Shown: in pieces, positions 43,867 through 51,642 of the stretch
Layout of the letters: every line of letters begins with the position of its first letter
Position numbering within the stretch: position 1 is the stretch's first letter
DNA from: Rhizobium mesoamericanum STM3625
GTDB taxonomy: Bacteria > Pseudomonadota > Alphaproteobacteria > Rhizobiales > Rhizobiaceae
Direction of reading: 5' to 3'
DNA: 51,712 nucleotides
Assembly (NCBI RefSeq): GCF_000312665.1
Contig: NZ_HF536772.1
Span: 446,986-498,697, forward strand
Notes under the pieces: model-generated
The model's input: the letters and a program-made list of their open reading frames with translations, nothing else
What the model was told of the DNA's origin: nothing
The model's database searches: none
Made by a program: the position numbers and the translations under genes

Positions 43867-44211
43867 ATGAAGAAACTGGTCTTGTCCGTGGTCGCCGCAG
43901 CGATAGCGGCCAGCAGCGTCCTTGCCGTAGCCGAAACGGCGGCGGCTCAAGAATGGCGTCAACGATATTACGACAATCCGCCGCCCCCACACAGACATCA
44001 CCACCACAACAACGGCGCAGCGATTGCAGGCGGGTTGGCTGCCGGTGTGATCGGCGGCCTTATCGGTGGCGCGATTGTCAATAACAACAGCGGGCCGCGC
44101 TACATCGATCCTCCGCCTCCACCGCCGCCACGCTGCTGGTTTGAGGACCGCGACGTCCGTAACGAGTATGACGGCGGCTGGCACACGGAAAGCGTTCGAG
44201 TCTGCAGCTAG
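43867..44211 (+). CDS. Small secreted Gly/Pro-rich protein
   Basis: A 114-aa protein. The Sec signal peptide runs to about residue 27 (VVAAAIAASSVLAVAETAAA). Then come a Pro/His-rich stretch (PPPPHRHHHHNNG) and a glycine-zipper-like hydrophobic segment (GAAIAGGLAAGVIGGLIGGAIV) that could span or associate with a membrane. A Pro-rich linker (PPPPPPPRCWFED) follows, and the C-terminus has two cysteines. The function is unknown. GGAGG precedes the ATG at 43867. Confidence 0.75.
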   Translation: MKKLVLSVVAAAIAASSVLAVAETAAAQEWRQRYYDNPPPPHRHHHHNNGAAIAGGLAAGVIGGLIGGAIVNNNSGPRYIDPPPPPPPRCWFEDRDVRNEYDGGWHTESVRVCS

Positions 44212-44249
44212 TCGCTCGGCCGGGAACCATTCCCGGCCCATGCGTCCAC

Positions 44250-45047
44250 CTAAAGCCTCGTCAGAAACGTCTTCAGTTCCTCGGCATCCATGGGTACGCG
44301 ATGACGCTCCTCCGGATAGGCGCCGCTTTCGATGTCGGCGGCGTATTCGCGGAATGCGGCGATCCGCTCGGCCTGGATGCGGTCGTATTCCGCCGCAAGC
44401 TTGCGATAGACCTTGGCATGACGCGGATAGTGCCCACGGTTGAGGCCCAGCACATCCTCGGAGAAGAGATATTGGGCATCGCATCCGCCGCCGGCGCCCA
44501 TTGAGATCATCAGCATCGAAGTGCGCTCCGAAATCGCCGTGGCCACTTCGGCCGGCACGACCTCGATCTCCGCGCTAAATGCGCCTGCGGCCTCCAGATC
44601 CTTCACCTGCTTATAGACGAGAACCGCGGTTGCAGCCGACTTGCCGACGGCGCGAAAGCCGCCGGTCCAGGTGGCGTGCGAAGGAATGAGCCCCGTGTGT
44701 CCGCACACCGGAATATGCTCGTCACGCAGCCGCCGGATCGTCTGCAGACTGGCGGCGCAGTAGACGGCGTCGGCGGAAGCTGCCCGCATTTTCACGGCCC
44801 ATCGCAGGATCTCATCCGTGGTGGCGCCGCTCTGGCCGTATTCGCCACCGGGGATGGCGAAACGCCCCGGCGCGGCATCGCGAAATCGCGGATTGCAGAG
44901 GAGTGCGGGCGGAACGGAAATCAGGTCGATGCCGGCAGCCTCGGCCGCCTCGGCCTCTTCGAGCGAGACCACCCGCAGCATGCTGAGCTGCCGCTTGCCT
45001 TTCATCGCCAGCAGGTCATAAACAGTCGGACGCACTTGTTTGCCCAT
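44250..45047 (-). CDS. Divergent PanB-like (ketopantoate hydroxymethyltransferase superfamily) protein
   Basis: A 265-aa protein with the PanB fold pattern. The second half retains PVCGHTGLIPSHA (His117) and the EIEVVPAEVA block holding Glu162, the equivalent of the catalytic Glu181 of E. coli PanB, then MISMGAGGGCDAQYLFSED. However, the canonical GDSLGM Mg-binding Asp is replaced by VPPALLCNP, the LADLPF Asp is absent, and KIEGG reads YCAAS. A true pantothenate role is doubtful; it more likely acts on another substrate. It is the last gene of the oxygenase operon, 29 bp past the reductase. Confidence 0.75.
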   Translation of the reverse strand: MGKQVRPTVYDLLAMKGKRQLSMLRVVSLEEAEAAEAAGIDLISVPPALLCNPRFRDAAPGRFAIPGGEYGQSGATTDEILRWAVKMRAASADAVYCAASLQTIRRLRDEHIPVCGHTGLIPSHATWTGGFRAVGKSAATAVLVYKQVKDLEAAGAFSAEIEVVPAEVATAISERTSMLMISMGAGGGCDAQYLFSEDVLGLNRGHYPRHAKVYRKLAAEYDRIQAERIAAFREYAADIESGAYPEERHRVPMDAEELKTFLTRL

Positions 45048-45076
45048 CGTTAATGCCTTGAGAACAGGGCTGCCGG

Positions 45077-46300
45077 TCAGGCGGCCAGGAGAGATTTCAA
45101 TTTGACGCTGCTTTCAACCAGCGCCGCCGGATCCGGATGCGCCCGCGCCGCTATCAGCATTTCGGCAAGGCGGATATCACGGGCAACGGCGGTGTCTCGA
45201 CCTATGCCGCTCGCCGCAAGCAGCCGGCCCGCCTGATCGAGATGAAAGAGAATGAAAGCGCCATCGCCGAGGTCCCGGCGCAAGTGCTGGACGGCGCCCT
45301 CCACTAGGCCGGCGATCTGCAGTGTTAAATCATACTGGTCGGACCAGAACCAGGGTACGGCGGAAACAGCTTCGCCAAGTCCCATCATGTTGGCTGCGGC
45401 CAGAGTCCCTTGCTCCTGCGCATTTCGCCAGGATTCGAGCCTGACACGCCGGCCGCCATAGATCGCGAGCGGGAAGGAACAGCAATCGCCAGCCGCGTAG
45501 ATATCAGGCGCCGAAGTGCGGAGGAACTCATCGACCGCAATACCATTGTCGATTTGAAGACCGGCAAGAACGGCAAGCTCCGTATTGGGCGTGGCGCCAA
45601 TTCCGACGAGCACGAGATCTGCGCTGATCGAGTTGCCGTCCGCCAGTTGAATGGTGGCTCTGTCGTTGTCTTCCGCAATCGCAGTGATTGCCACGCCGCA
45701 GCGGATATCGACGCCCTCGAGCGAATGCCGTTCGCAGATCACCCCTGCGACCTCCTCCGGCACGCCGCGCTTCAACACGCGTTCCAGGCCTTCGAGAACC
45801 GTCACACCGGTTCCGAGCACCCGTGCCGTCGCGGCAAGCTCCAGGCCGATAAAGCCGCCGCCAATGATCACAATATGGTTTCCGGGGACCATCGCCTTGC
45901 GGAGAGCGACTGCATCGGCATAGGTACGCAGCAGACGTATATGCTGGCTATCCCCGGCAATCCCGGGAAACGCTCGCGCGCGGGCGCCGGTCGCGAACAA
46001 AAGCTTGTCATAGGCAATAGTACGGCCACCGGAAAGCGCAACGACCTTTGCATCGGGATCAACGCCCTGAACTGTCACGCTTGTCATTAGGCTGACGCTG
46101 CCGGCAGCATATCTCTCCGGCTCGGCAATGAATTTCGGCCCCGCCCCTTCCTCCGCCGTCTTCGAAAGCGGCGGCCGCTCGTAGGGTGCGAGAGCCTCGT
46201 TTCCGATAAGCGTTATCTCGCCGTCAAACCGCTTTCCGCGCAGGGCAAACGCCGCGCGTGCGCCGCATTCCCCTGCTCCGATGATTACGAAATGGGCCAT
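45077..46300 (-). CDS. FAD-dependent ferredoxin reductase (MocF-like)
   Basis: A 407-aa flavoprotein of the pyridine-nucleotide-disulfide class used by oxygenase systems. The FAD-binding GAGECG is at residues 8-13, and the NAD(P)-binding GGGFIG is at about 147-152. The second FAD block APDIYAAGDCCSFP is at about residue 275. A reductase C-terminal domain follows. It likely passes electrons from NAD(P)H to the adjacent Rieske ferredoxin. It starts 10 bp past the Rieske gene. Confidence 0.88.
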   Translation of the reverse strand: MAHFVIIGAGECGARAAFALRGKRFDGEITLIGNEALAPYERPPLSKTAEEGAGPKFIAEPERYAAGSVSLMTSVTVQGVDPDAKVVALSGGRTIAYDKLLFATGARARAFPGIAGDSQHIRLLRTYADAVALRKAMVPGNHIVIIGGGFIGLELAATARVLGTGVTVLEGLERVLKRGVPEEVAGVICERHSLEGVDIRCGVAITAIAEDNDRATIQLADGNSISADLVLVGIGATPNTELAVLAGLQIDNGIAVDEFLRTSAPDIYAAGDCCSFPLAIYGGRRVRLESWRNAQEQGTLAAANMMGLGEAVSAVPWFWSDQYDLTLQIAGLVEGAVQHLRRDLGDGAFILFHLDQAGRLLAASGIGRDTAVARDIRLAEMLIAARAHPDPAALVESSVKLKSLLAA

Positions 46301-46310
46301 GACAGGCTCC

Positions 46311-46625
46311 TCAGATCGAGATGAAGACGGCGCCGTCTTCGACCTTCACGCGATAGGTGGCGAGGTTGACACAGACCGGCGCCCCCTTGGCCTGCCCCGT
46401 CTTGTAGTTGAAACGGCCATTGTGTTTTGGACATTCGATGATCTCGTCCATGACAAGGCCGTCGGCCAGATGGACCTGCTCGTGCGTGCAAAGCCCGTCC
46501 GTCGCGAAAAACTCGTCATCGGGGCTGCGATAGACCGCAAACGTCCTGCCTTGATGGTCGAACCGCATGACGTCTTCCTCGTCGATGTCCTCGACCGCAC
46601 AGACTTCGATCCAATTTCCGCTCAT
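46311..46625 (-). CDS. MocE-type Rieske [2Fe-2S] ferredoxin
   Basis: A 104-aa Rieske ferredoxin. The cluster ligands are Cys46 and His48 (LCTHEQ) and Cys65 and His68 (CPKHNG). The length and block order match small soluble ferredoxins of aromatic and rhizopine oxygenases. It should carry electrons from the reductase to the diiron hydroxylase. Both neighbours are on the same strand with short gaps (10 and 33 bp). Confidence 0.92.
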   Translation of the reverse strand: MSGNWIEVCAVEDIDEEDVMRFDHQGRTFAVYRSPDDEFFATDGLCTHEQVHLADGLVMDEIIECPKHNGRFNYKTGQAKGAPVCVNLATYRVKVEDGAVFISI

Positions 46626-46658
46626 TGTATCCTCCCAGAACGTCGTGTTTGGTGCTCC

Positions 46659-47747
46659 CTATTGGGCTGCCGGCGCAAATTCGGCGTGGAATTCCTCGCG
46701 ATAGGGCCGCGCCGTCGCCGGCAACTCGCGTTTCAGAAAATAGTCCTCATTGCGCAGTTGCCGCAGGAACGCCGGAATCATCTCGCGATAGCCGGACCAC
46801 ATCGACGGATTTGCCGCCGGCAGATCGTGTTTGATCATAGCGTGCAGGCGCGGCAGTGCGTGATAAGGCACCATCGGAAACATGTGATGCTCGACGTGGT
46901 AATTCATGTTCCAGTAGATGAAGCGGCTGACCGGGTTCATGTGAACCGTGCGACTGTTCAGGCGATGGTCGATGACATTGTCGGCAAGGCCGCCATGCTG
47001 CAGCAAGCCGGTCAGGACGTGATGCCACGCGCCATAGAGCCGCGGCAGACCAATCAGCACAAGCGGCAGGATGGACCCAATCGTAATCGCAGCGGCGATC
47101 GTGACCACATAGATGGCAAGCCAGATACGAGAAATGAAGACTGCGCGCGGCTGCTCCATCTCGGGGATGAAGGTCTTCTCTTCGGCGCTGATGACACCGA
47201 AGGCATTGCGCTGCATATCGACCATTGCATGCCAGACATCGAGCACGCCGAAGAAGTTCAGAATCAGCCGCAGCAGATCCGGCGGCCGCATTACGGCAAT
47301 CTCGGGATCGCGGCCGACGACCACCGTGTCGGTGTGATGGCGCGCATGGCTCCAGCGCCAGGTCACCGGATTGCGCATGATCATGAAGGATGCGATCTGA
47401 TAGACGGCGTCGTTCATCCAGCGTGTCTTGAAGGCCGTGCCATGACCGCACTCGTGCCAACGGCTATCGGATGCCGAACCGTAAAGTACCCCATAGGCAA
47501 GAAAGAACGGTAGGCAGAGCCAGGAGCCCCAGAAGTAGACGCCAAGTCCGCCAAGGACAATCATTGCCCCGAGCCAGATGATCGTGTCGCGAATTGCCGG
47601 CGCATCAAAACGCTGCATCAGCGCCTTCATCTCCTTGCGCGGAACCTCGGTGTGATACCACTCCGCGGCTGCCAGCCCGGTCTCCACGGCCGTCCGGCCG
47701 TTTTCACCGAGCAGGCTGTAGTCTCGCTTTTTCGTCTGGTCCGCCAT
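46659..47747 (-). CDS. Membrane diiron hydroxylase/desaturase (fatty acid desaturase family, MocD-like)
   Basis: A 362-aa integral membrane protein with three histidine boxes: HECGH (98-102), HARHH (134-138) and HVEHH (284-288). Several membrane segments include residues 57-92 and 208-236. The family covers fatty acid desaturases and AlkB-like hydroxylases; the neighbouring ferredoxin and reductase point to a three-component oxygenase. The rhizopine protein MocD has this architecture. GGGAGG precedes the ATG at 47747. Confidence 0.88.
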   Translation of the reverse strand: MADQTKKRDYSLLGENGRTAVETGLAAAEWYHTEVPRKEMKALMQRFDAPAIRDTIIWLGAMIVLGGLGVYFWGSWLCLPFFLAYGVLYGSASDSRWHECGHGTAFKTRWMNDAVYQIASFMIMRNPVTWRWSHARHHTDTVVVGRDPEIAVMRPPDLLRLILNFFGVLDVWHAMVDMQRNAFGVISAEEKTFIPEMEQPRAVFISRIWLAIYVVTIAAAITIGSILPLVLIGLPRLYGAWHHVLTGLLQHGGLADNVIDHRLNSRTVHMNPVSRFIYWNMNYHVEHHMFPMVPYHALPRLHAMIKHDLPAANPSMWSGYREMIPAFLRQLRNEDYFLKRELPATARPYREEFHAEFAPAAQ

Positions 47748-47823
47748 CGCAACCTCCCGCATGCCGTCCTGCCGGCCTGTTCAAGCGAGAATAAGTTGAC
47801 TTTCATCGAGCGACAATGCAGCC

Positions 47824-47872
47824 TTGATGTATTCTATCAAAACCCATCATTGCCGCGACACAACAATGATGG
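47824..47872. promoter_or_regulatory. Inverted repeats between the oxygenase operon and lacI-type gene
   Basis: CCATCATTG (47844-47852) and CAATGATGG (47864-47872) form a perfect 9-bp inverted repeat with an 11-bp spacer; the half-site centres are 20 bp apart, two helical turns. A second, smaller repeat TTGAT-N7-ATCAA is at 47824-47840. They lie 17 bases before the regulator start and about 100 bases before the oxygenase operon. A LacI-type operator is the natural reading, but binding is unproven. Confidence 0.55.
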
Positions 47873-47889
47873 ATTCTTGCAAGGATAAA

Positions 47890-48921
47890 ATGGTGAAGCG
47901 ACCAACGATACAGGATCTGGCGGATGCTTCCGGCGTCAGCGTCGCAACGGTCGATCGTGTGCTGAATGGTCGTCACCGCGTTCGCGAGGAGACGGCCCGG
48001 CGCGTCTATAACGCGGCCGCCTCGATCGGCTACCATGCAGTTGGCCTGCTCAGGCAGAGAGTGTTTCAGGACCTCCCGCATCATCGGTTGGGCTTTCTTC
48101 TGCAGCGTCCGACGCAGTCGTTCTATCAAACGCTCGCCCGAGAAATCGAGCAGGCGGCCAACGCCAACACATCATCTCGCGTCACCGCCCAAATCGAATA
48201 TGCGACCGCGTCAACTCCTGCAGCGATCATTGAAAAGCTGAAGCTGCTTGCCAGCCGCAATCAAGCGATTGCATTGGTCGGTCCGGACTATCCGGCCGTC
48301 ACGGCCGAGGTCGAAGACCTGAAAGCCAAGGGCATCGCCGCCTTTTCCATTCTGTCCGATCTCGCCAGTGGCGTCCGCCAGGGCTATGTCGGGTTGAACA
48401 ATCGAAAGGTCGGCCGCACGGCCGCGTGGATGATCGCGAAGGCCGCCAAGAGATCCGGCAAGGTCGCCTGCTTCGTGGGCAGCCACCGCTATCTCGGGCA
48501 TGAGCTGCGCGAGATCGGCTTCCGTTCGTATTTTCGCGAGAATGCGCCAGATTTCGAGGTCCTCGAAACGCTGATAAACCTTGAGACCCCGGAGATCACG
48601 CATGAGGCCACCATCAACCTGCTCAAGCAGCATCCCGACCTCGTCGGCTTCTATGTTTCCGGCGGTGGCATGGAAGGCGCGATCTCCGCTGTCCGCGAAG
48701 AGGGCCTCGCGGGCAAGCTTGCCGTGGTCGTCAATGAACTAACACCGGACTCTCGCGCAGCACTCGCCGACGATGTGGTGACGATGGCGATCGCAACACC
48801 TGTCAAGAGCCTCTGCAACGAGCTGATCACACTGATGACCACGTCCATCGGATCAGAGGGCGACGCCGTCCCGGGGCAGTCGTTCCTGCCCTTCGACATT
48901 TACACCTCAGAGAACATCTGA
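47890..48921 (+). CDS. LacI-family transcriptional regulator
   Basis: A 343-aa regulator. The N-terminal helix-turn-helix plus hinge reads TIQDLADASGVSVATVDRVL, then NGRHRVREETARRVYNAAA. A periplasmic-binding-protein-like effector domain follows (FLLQRPTQSFYQTLAREIEQ, VGLNNRKVGRTAAWMIA). Effectors of this subgroup are usually sugars or polyols. The ATG at 47890 follows AAGGA; in-frame ATGs upstream lie within the inverted repeat. It is divergent from the oxygenase operon and is its likely regulator. Confidence 0.9.
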   Translation: MVKRPTIQDLADASGVSVATVDRVLNGRHRVREETARRVYNAAASIGYHAVGLLRQRVFQDLPHHRLGFLLQRPTQSFYQTLAREIEQAANANTSSRVTAQIEYATASTPAAIIEKLKLLASRNQAIALVGPDYPAVTAEVEDLKAKGIAAFSILSDLASGVRQGYVGLNNRKVGRTAAWMIAKAAKRSGKVACFVGSHRYLGHELREIGFRSYFRENAPDFEVLETLINLETPEITHEATINLLKQHPDLVGFYVSGGGMEGAISAVREEGLAGKLAVVVNELTPDSRAALADDVVTMAIATPVKSLCNELITLMTTSIGSEGDAVPGQSFLPFDIYTSENI

Positions 48922-48991
48922 CGCCCGGCACGCCGACTTGTCTCAACGTTCGCCCGCGACCGCAGGCTTGACGTCTTTCCCTCTGAAGCTC

Positions 48992-49642
48992 TTAGCGTTC
49001 AGAGCGCGCTGCCCAGCAAAGGCCGCGGCGAAGAATGAGGCGCATATAGGGATGATCGAACTCGCTCGCGACGTGACCAAGAGCGGAGTAGAAGACACGC
49101 CCGTTACCGAATTGGCGCTTGAAGGCGACCGGCATTGTGACGTTGCGGGTAGCCGCATCACAGTCTCCGGAAAAACTCGTCGTCGCCAGGATTTCGACGG
49201 AAGGATCGTAGTGGAGATAGTACTGCTCGGACCGATAGTCGAAGTCGGGAATACCCTCCATTACAGGATCATATTGGCGGGTAACGTTGACGCGAAAATC
49301 GATGATATTGCCAGGATGGGCAACCCATGTGACCCCGCAGACATATCGGAATGGTGCGCTCTCTTTGAATGAGGTGGCAAGCGCGCCATGATGCCCCCCA
49401 AGACCGAGGCCGCCACGAACCGCCGCCACCAAAGCGTCCGCATGCGCCTTCTCGATTTTCTCGCCGGTTATGATGGGCACGAGAAGATCCGCATTGGCGA
49501 TCGCAGGCGAGCCGAAGATGCCAAGATCGCCCGTCACCTCGACGACAAAATCATCCGCTCGCAACAACTCCGCAACGCGGTGAGCACAGTCCTCGGGTTC
49601 GTGGCCGATCCAGCCGCCCCAGACGATGATCGCTTTGCGCAT
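48992..49642 (-). CDS. ThuA-domain protein
   Basis: A 216-aa protein of the ThuA (trehalose utilisation) class I glutamine amidotransferase-like fold. The family block GGLGLGGHHGALA is at about 78-90, with HPGNIIDFRV and a C-terminal VFYSALGHVASEFDHP. Members occur in sugar catabolic clusters, but the reaction is unclear. The start at 49642 follows AAGGGAG at 6-nt spacing; a second in-frame ATG at 49648 is too close. It is convergent with the LacI-type gene. Confidence 0.88.
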   Translation of the reverse strand: MRKAIIVWGGWIGHEPEDCAHRVAELLRADDFVVEVTGDLGIFGSPAIANADLLVPIITGEKIEKAHADALVAAVRGGLGLGGHHGALATSFKESAPFRYVCGVTWVAHPGNIIDFRVNVTRQYDPVMEGIPDFDYRSEQYYLHYDPSVEILATTSFSGDCDAATRNVTMPVAFKRQFGNGRVFYSALGHVASEFDHPYMRLILRRGLCWAARSER

Positions 49643-49811
49643 AAGCATCTCCCTTGCCGACACCGAACCGTCGAAACGGTCATCTCTCCTTTACGACAAG
49701 ACCGGCACCGCAACCAGTGAAAGCCATTGCCGATCACATTTTCTACCGGCGATCGGATGGCGGAACTTTCCGATCCAAAAGACGTTTTGGCGGCAAAGAG
49801 GAGTGCTTGCC

Positions 49812-49958
49812 ATGCGCATGAAATTGACGTTGCTTGCATTCGCATATCTCATCGTCAGCGGCTTGCTACTTGCAACCGCCTATAAATCGACGGGGCCGAT
49901 CACCACGCCGAAGACGGACAGGGTTGCCGTTTTCCAGATGGAACGCTTCGCCGGCTGA
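49812..49958 (+). CDS. Small single-pass membrane peptide
   Basis: A 48-aa peptide starting MRMKLTLLAFAYLIVSGLLL. One hydrophobic segment (residues 4-22) is followed by a short polar tail with ITTPKTDRVAVFQMERFAG. AAAGAGGAG lies about nine bases before the ATG, a good ribosome-binding site. I do not recognise a family. It is convergent with the BON gene, whose stop starts 3 bases after its end. Confidence 0.55.
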   Translation: MRMKLTLLAFAYLIVSGLLLATAYKSTGPITTPKTDRVAVFQMERFAG

Positions 49959-49961
49959 GGG

Positions 49962-50231
49962 CTAACTATCTATCTTTATCTCATTGCGCACGGGTCTGGT
50001 TCCAGCGACAGCCCGGGCGACGGCTGTTGCACGCTCACTCTCGTTAACCGTGGCCACCATGCCCGTCAGTACAACGGCATGATCGTCTACAGTCACCTTC
50101 ACATCCGCAGCATCAACTCCACCAGCTATAGCCAGAGCATTCGCCACGGCCTCCTCGAGTGCCGCATCCTTATCCTTCCCAGCCTCCGGTTCGAACGGCT
50201 CGCCATAAAACGTCGGTTGCTTGAAAACCAT
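49962..50231 (-). CDS. BON-domain protein
   Basis: An 89-aa protein with a single BON domain at about residues 24-87: ALEEAVANALAIAGGVDAAD, then VTVDDHAVVLTGMVATVNES, then AVARAVAGTRPVRNEI. No signal peptide is visible, so it is probably cytosolic, unlike OsmY. BON domains bind phospholipid or other ligands. GGAGGAAG precedes the ATG at 50231. It is divergent from dxr. Confidence 0.88.
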   Translation of the reverse strand: MVFKQPTFYGEPFEPEAGKDKDAALEEAVANALAIAGGVDAADVKVTVDDHAVVLTGMVATVNESERATAVARAVAGTRPVRNEIKIDS

Positions 50232-50415
50232 TTTCTTCCTCCTGTCTGGCTACAAAACGCAGCGATTGGGCAGTTGGTTTCGCTCCGAACCACCCGACTG
50301 GCGAAAGCTGCTGCGACTGAGACGGCGGCCCGATTTCTGCTGCGCCGCACACTTGCCGCTCATTTCAATCCCCTGTACAGCCAGAGCCAATGCAAGAGTT
50401 TTGGCGAAATCAGCG

Positions 50416-51609
50416 ATGATGGCAGGCGAAAGCGCGCCCAGGCGCCTCAGTATTTTTGGCTCAACCGGCTCGATCGGACAAAACACGCTCGACGTTGTCG
50501 AACAGTTGGGTGGACGAAACTGCTACGACATCTCCGTCGTAACCGGCAACGAGAACGTCCAGCTTCTGGCGCAGCAGGCGAAGTCCGCCGGCGCCAAGCT
50601 TGCGGTCACGGCAAGCGACGCTAAGTATCACTCGCTGAAGGAAGAACTGTCCGGCAGCGGCATTGCGGTCGCCGCCGGGGTATCGGGCCTGGCGGAAGCA
50701 GCTGACCTTGATGCGGATTGGGTCATGGCCGCGATTGTCGGCACGGCCGGCCTGGCGCCGACGCTTGCCGCTGCCCGCAAGGGCGCCACGATCGCGCTCG
50801 CCAATAAGGAATGTCTGGTTTCCGCCGGCGATCTCTTCGTCGATGCCGTGGCGAAAGGCGGCGGACGGCTGATCCCGGTCGACAGCGAACACAGCGCAAT
50901 CTTCCAATCACTCGACGAAGACCAGCGGCACGCTGTTGAACGGATCATCCTAACGGCCTCGGGTGGCCCCTTCCGTACCTGGTCGCGCGCCGACATGGCA
51001 AACGTGACCGCGGCGACGGCGCGTGCACATCCCAACTGGTCGATGGGGCTGAAGATCTCGGTCGGCAGTGCCTCGATGTTCAACAAGGCGCTGGAGATGA
51101 TCGAGGCGAAGCACCTCTTCGATGTTCGCCCGGACCAGATCGAAGTGATCGTGCATCCGCAATCGATCATTCATTCCATGGTCGGCTACACGGACGGTTC
51201 GATCATCGCCCAGCTCGGCAGCCCTGATATGCGCACGGCGATCGGCTACGCACTCGACTATCCGCGCCGGCCGAAGCTGAACGTCGAGCGGCTCAATTTC
51301 GCCAAGCTCTCGCGCCTCGACTTCGAGGCGCCGGATGAAGAACGCTTCCCCGCGCTGAGACTGGCGCGCACCGCGTTGGAACGGGGCGGCCTTCAGGGCG
51401 CAATCATGAATGCGGCCGAGGAAGTTGCGTTTCACGCCTTCGTGGAAGAACGGATCGGCTTCCTGGCCATGGCAGACATTGCCGAAGCAGTAATGGATAA
51501 GATGATCGCAACTAGCGAAGCGACGACGATGGACGACGTCTTTGCTGCCGATACGGAAGCCCGCAGGCTCGCCGCCGAACTGGTAACCCTCAACGAAAAG
51601 GCCGCCTGA
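50416..51609 (+). CDS. dxr: 1-deoxy-D-xylulose-5-phosphate reductoisomerase
   Basis: A 397-aa NADPH-dependent enzyme converting DXP to 2-C-methylerythritol 4-phosphate, the committed step of the MEP isoprenoid pathway. The nucleotide-binding GSTGSIG is at 15-21. NKECLVSAGDLF, the metal and substrate block DSEHSAIFQ, TASGGPFR and HPNWSMGLKISVGSASMFNK are all present. The start at 50416 (tandem ATG with 50419) has a weak ribosome-binding site; an upstream frame opening at 50221 gives an unlikely N-terminus. The next gene is hemA, convergent. Confidence 0.95.
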   Translation: MMAGESAPRRLSIFGSTGSIGQNTLDVVEQLGGRNCYDISVVTGNENVQLLAQQAKSAGAKLAVTASDAKYHSLKEELSGSGIAVAAGVSGLAEAADLDADWVMAAIVGTAGLAPTLAAARKGATIALANKECLVSAGDLFVDAVAKGGGRLIPVDSEHSAIFQSLDEDQRHAVERIILTASGGPFRTWSRADMANVTAATARAHPNWSMGLKISVGSASMFNKALEMIEAKHLFDVRPDQIEVIVHPQSIIHSMVGYTDGSIIAQLGSPDMRTAIGYALDYPRRPKLNVERLNFAKLSRLDFEAPDEERFPALRLARTALERGGLQGAIMNAAEEVAFHAFVEERIGFLAMADIAEAVMDKMIATSEATTMDDVFAADTEARRLAAELVTLNEKAA

Positions 51610-51617
51610 CGGCGGCC
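51600..51617. terminator. Hairpin between dxr and hemA
   Basis: Perfect 7-bp stem GGCCGCC / GGCGGCC with the loop TGAC, which includes the dxr stop codon. It lies between the convergent dxr and hemA stops and could serve both transcripts. There is no T-run. Confidence 0.45.
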
Positions 51618-51642
51618 CTCACTATTCCCGAATAGCGGCTCT

